A stretch of DNA of 41,293 nt from Clostridia bacterium (GTDB taxonomy: Bacteria; Bacillota; Clostridia; Oscillospirales; Acutalibacteraceae). The stretch spans positions 1 through 41,293 of the forward strand of contig JAFRHS010000027.1 in NCBI GenBank assembly GCA_017433225.1, given 5' to 3'. The notes below the pieces were generated by a model. The model was given only the letters and a program-made list of their open reading frames with translations, did no database searches and was not told the origin of the DNA. Below, piece by piece: positions 40,152 through 41,293 of the stretch. The position numbers were made by a program, and so were the translations under genes. Each line of letters opens with the position of its first letter. The stretch's first letter is position 1.

Positions 40152-40385
40152 ATGGCATACGATAGAAACCGCCGCCGTGGACGCCGCAAGGTTTGCGCGT
40201 TCTGCGTCGACAAAGTCGAAAAGATCGATTACAAGGACACCGCCCGTCTCCGGAAGTTCACTTCCGACCGCGCGAAGATCCTTCCCCGTCGTGTCACCGG
40301 TACCTGCGCTTACCATCAGCGCGAGCTCACCACCGCCATCAAACGCGCAAGACACGTCGCACTTCTGCCCTACACCGAAGGCTAA
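40152..40385 (+). CDS. rpsR: 30S ribosomal protein S18
   Basis: S18 pairs with S6 on the small subunit. The 77 residues include KVCAFCVDK and [10 protein letters not shown], a CxxC plus CxxH set that marks the zinc-binding form of S18, and the core [18 protein letters not shown]. The start follows AAGGAGG. It is the last gene of the operon and is followed by a strong terminator. Confidence 0.97.
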   Translation: MAYDRNRRRGRRKVCAFCVDKVEKIDYKDTARLRKFTSDRAKILPRRVTGTCAYHQRELTTAIKRARHVALLPYTEG

Positions 40386-40426
40386 GCTGGCAACAGCCTG
40401 ACCCTCGCGGCAGACAACCGAAACAC

Positions 40427-40462
40427 AAAAGACCGAAGTCATTCGACTTCGGTCTTTTTATT
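40427..40462 (+). terminator. Terminator of the rpsF operon
   Basis: AAAAGACCGAAGTC pairs with GACTTCGGTCTTTT around a short loop, followed by TATTATT. Confidence 0.94.
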
Positions 40463-40505
40463 ATTCGGTCTTTATATTTCCTATAAATCTTATATCAGGA
40501 TCCCC

Positions 40506-40919
40506 TCAAATCAGGATCCCGTTGCAGTGGTCGATCTCATGCTGGATGATCTGCGCGGTGTACCCTTCGAACGTCCGGGTCTGCTGCTTCATCTGCCGGT
40601 CGTCCCAACGGACTGTGATCGTTTGATAGCGGGTCGTCTTCCGCTGCCCGGGCAGGGAGAGACAGCCCTCTTCGGTCTCATAGGGGCCGGATCTCTCGAC
40701 GATGACCGGGTTCAGCATGACGCCCGGCAGGTCGCCGTCCACATACACGATGACGCGGACGTTTTCGCCAATCATATTCGCCGCCAGCCCGACGCACCGT
40801 TCCCGGTTCGCGAGCAGCGTGTCGAGCAGATCCTGCGCCACGGCGGCATCCTTGAAGTCCGCCTTCCGCGACGGCTGCATCAGCCGAAACTGATCTCGGA
40901 TGATCGTTCTCTGCATCAT
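40506..40919 (-). CDS. def: Peptide deformylase (short Clostridia/Streptococcus-type)
   Basis: Deformylase removes the formyl group from new proteins. The 137 residues have metal-binding motifs 2 and 3 intact: EGCLSLPG with the cysteine ligand and QHEIDHCNGILI with the HExxH histidines. Motif 1 reads GLAANMIG rather than GxGLAAxQxG, so the usual glutamine that stabilises the transition state is methionine. This variant is typical of a short deformylase paralogue in Bacillota, so a canonical enzyme may exist elsewhere in the genome. Two adjacent ATG codons follow AAAGGGGGAAGG; either may be used. The protein ends right after motif 3. Confidence 0.9.
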   Translation of the reverse strand: MMQRTIIRDQFRLMQPSRKADFKDAAVAQDLLDTLLANRERCVGLAANMIGENVRVIVYVDGDLPGVMLNPVIVERSGPYETEEGCLSLPGQRKTTRYQTITVRWDDRQMKQQTRTFEGYTAQIIQHEIDHCNGILI

Positions 40920-40950
40920 CCTTCCCCCTTTCCATCGGAATCACTTTCCC

Positions 40951-40959
40951 AGTATACCA
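40951..40959 (-). promoter_or_regulatory. Extended -10 promoter of def
   Basis: On the minus strand TGGTATACT, within TGTGGTATACTG, 32 bases before the start codon; the same 12 bases occur before the phosphopantetheinyl transferase gene. No good -35 is visible. Confidence 0.5.
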
Positions 40960-41293
40960 CAGCCCCTCGTCAAACTGAAATATGTTGAGAAGTCGTATGA
41001 CATGACAGAAGCTTTCTGCGTTTTTGCGGAAGGCTTTTCGTGCGCCCGCACATACCGTTTGACGCAGGCGGGTGCCGTGAACGGTTCGAGAGCCCGGGCA
41101 CTGGCAGCCCGACCTCCGAACCTGCGGCATTCACCATCCCGCCTGCTGAACTTTTCTCCTGCCCTACTGACCTCTCCAAGGCTCTTCTTTATGTCGGTGG
41201 TACAAGCTTTCTTGTTTCAAGCGAGAATGTACCACCAAAATGCCTTCTTGAAAGCAGTTTCGTCTCTTAGGTGGTACATTTCTTTCGAATAGA
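40960..41293. other. Gene-free stretch with inverted repeats at the window end
   Basis: I find no supported gene. Open frames on both strands lack ribosome sites and family features. A hairpin AGCTTTCTGC/GCGGAAGGCT with a short T-run lies near 41010-41036 and GGTTCG/CGAACC at 41083-41122. GGTGGTACA occurs at 41196-41204 and 41270-41278, and inverted at 41228-41236. The sequence may belong to the upstream region of a gene outside the window. Confidence 0.45.
41196..41278. repeat. Triple GGTGGTACA repeat (two direct, one inverted)
   Basis: GGTGGTACA at 41196-41204 and 41270-41278, with TGTACCACC at 41228-41236. Related TTTCTTG/CTTGAAAG half-sites lie between them. It could be an operator array or one end of a small mobile repeat. 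Confidence 0.55.

Noticed and set aside
40900-41292. 130-residue plus-strand frame at the window end
   Set aside because: It begins inside the def 5' region, has no ribosome site, and its composition and hairpins look non-coding.

Overview
The window reads as a chromosomal segment of an obligately anaerobic, fairly G+C-rich member of the Bacillota, most likely class Clostridia. Coding DNA is G+C-rich while intergenic DNA is A+T-rich. Ribosome binding sites are strong (AGGAGG type) and promoters are close to TTGACA/TATAAT. Superoxide reductase, a 2-oxoacid:ferredoxin oxidoreductase, a tungsten-type aldehyde oxidoreductase and a polyferredoxin point to ferredoxin-based anaerobic metabolism. The genus cannot be named from sequence alone. 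There is no rRNA, CRISPR array, prophage or intact transposon.

Layout. 1-5157: a hairpin-rich gene-free stretch, a cysteine-cluster protein, an AEC-family permease, superoxide reductase (dfx) and a large PEP/pyruvate-binding ATP-grasp protein. 5273-8956: an iorA-iorB-paaK operon for fermenting aryl amino acids through aryl-CoA. 9008-11282: a candidate structured RNA, aroD and a stand-alone GMP synthase ATP-pyrophosphatase subunit. 11321-14137: a phosphopantetheinyl transferase and two secreted enzymes (tyrosine phosphatase, SGNH esterase). 14260-25420: full-length guaA, a second AEC permease, purA, the MoaD-like/AOR/polyferredoxin operon, a divergent pair of very small unknown genes, purB and pgi. 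25634-25957: initiator tRNA-Met followed by two further copies of its 3' end. 25960-31553: a nitrilase-family amidase, glutathione peroxidase, a membrane protein resembling transmembrane terpene cyclases with a surface protein, a helical protein and an ABC exporter. 31745-37920: mfd, and an operon of a RING-like membrane protein, a one-domain GlmU and pth. 38052-40919: prfB, the rpsF-ssb-rpsR operon with a structured leader, and def. The last 370 bases are gene-free with short inverted repeats.

How the parts fit. IorAB makes aryl-acetyl-CoA and reduced ferredoxin from aryl pyruvates, PaaK interconverts the acid and CoA ester, and the AOR with its six-cluster polyferredoxin would interconvert aldehyde, acid and ferredoxin. 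purA, purB, guaA and the lone GuaA-type subunit give this stretch a purine theme.

The best candidate for something undescribed is the region 18337-22182. The MoaD-like/AOR/polyferredoxin operon and two divergently transcribed small genes (58 and 79 residues) share an 11-base repeat at both promoters and a near-identical leader motif, suggesting one regulated system. Other notable signals are an independent promoter-terminator unit at 9008-9405, triplicated tRNA 3' ends, a KaiC-like but Walker-A-less domain on an ATP-grasp protein, and a GGCGAT-type motif recurring at several promoters.
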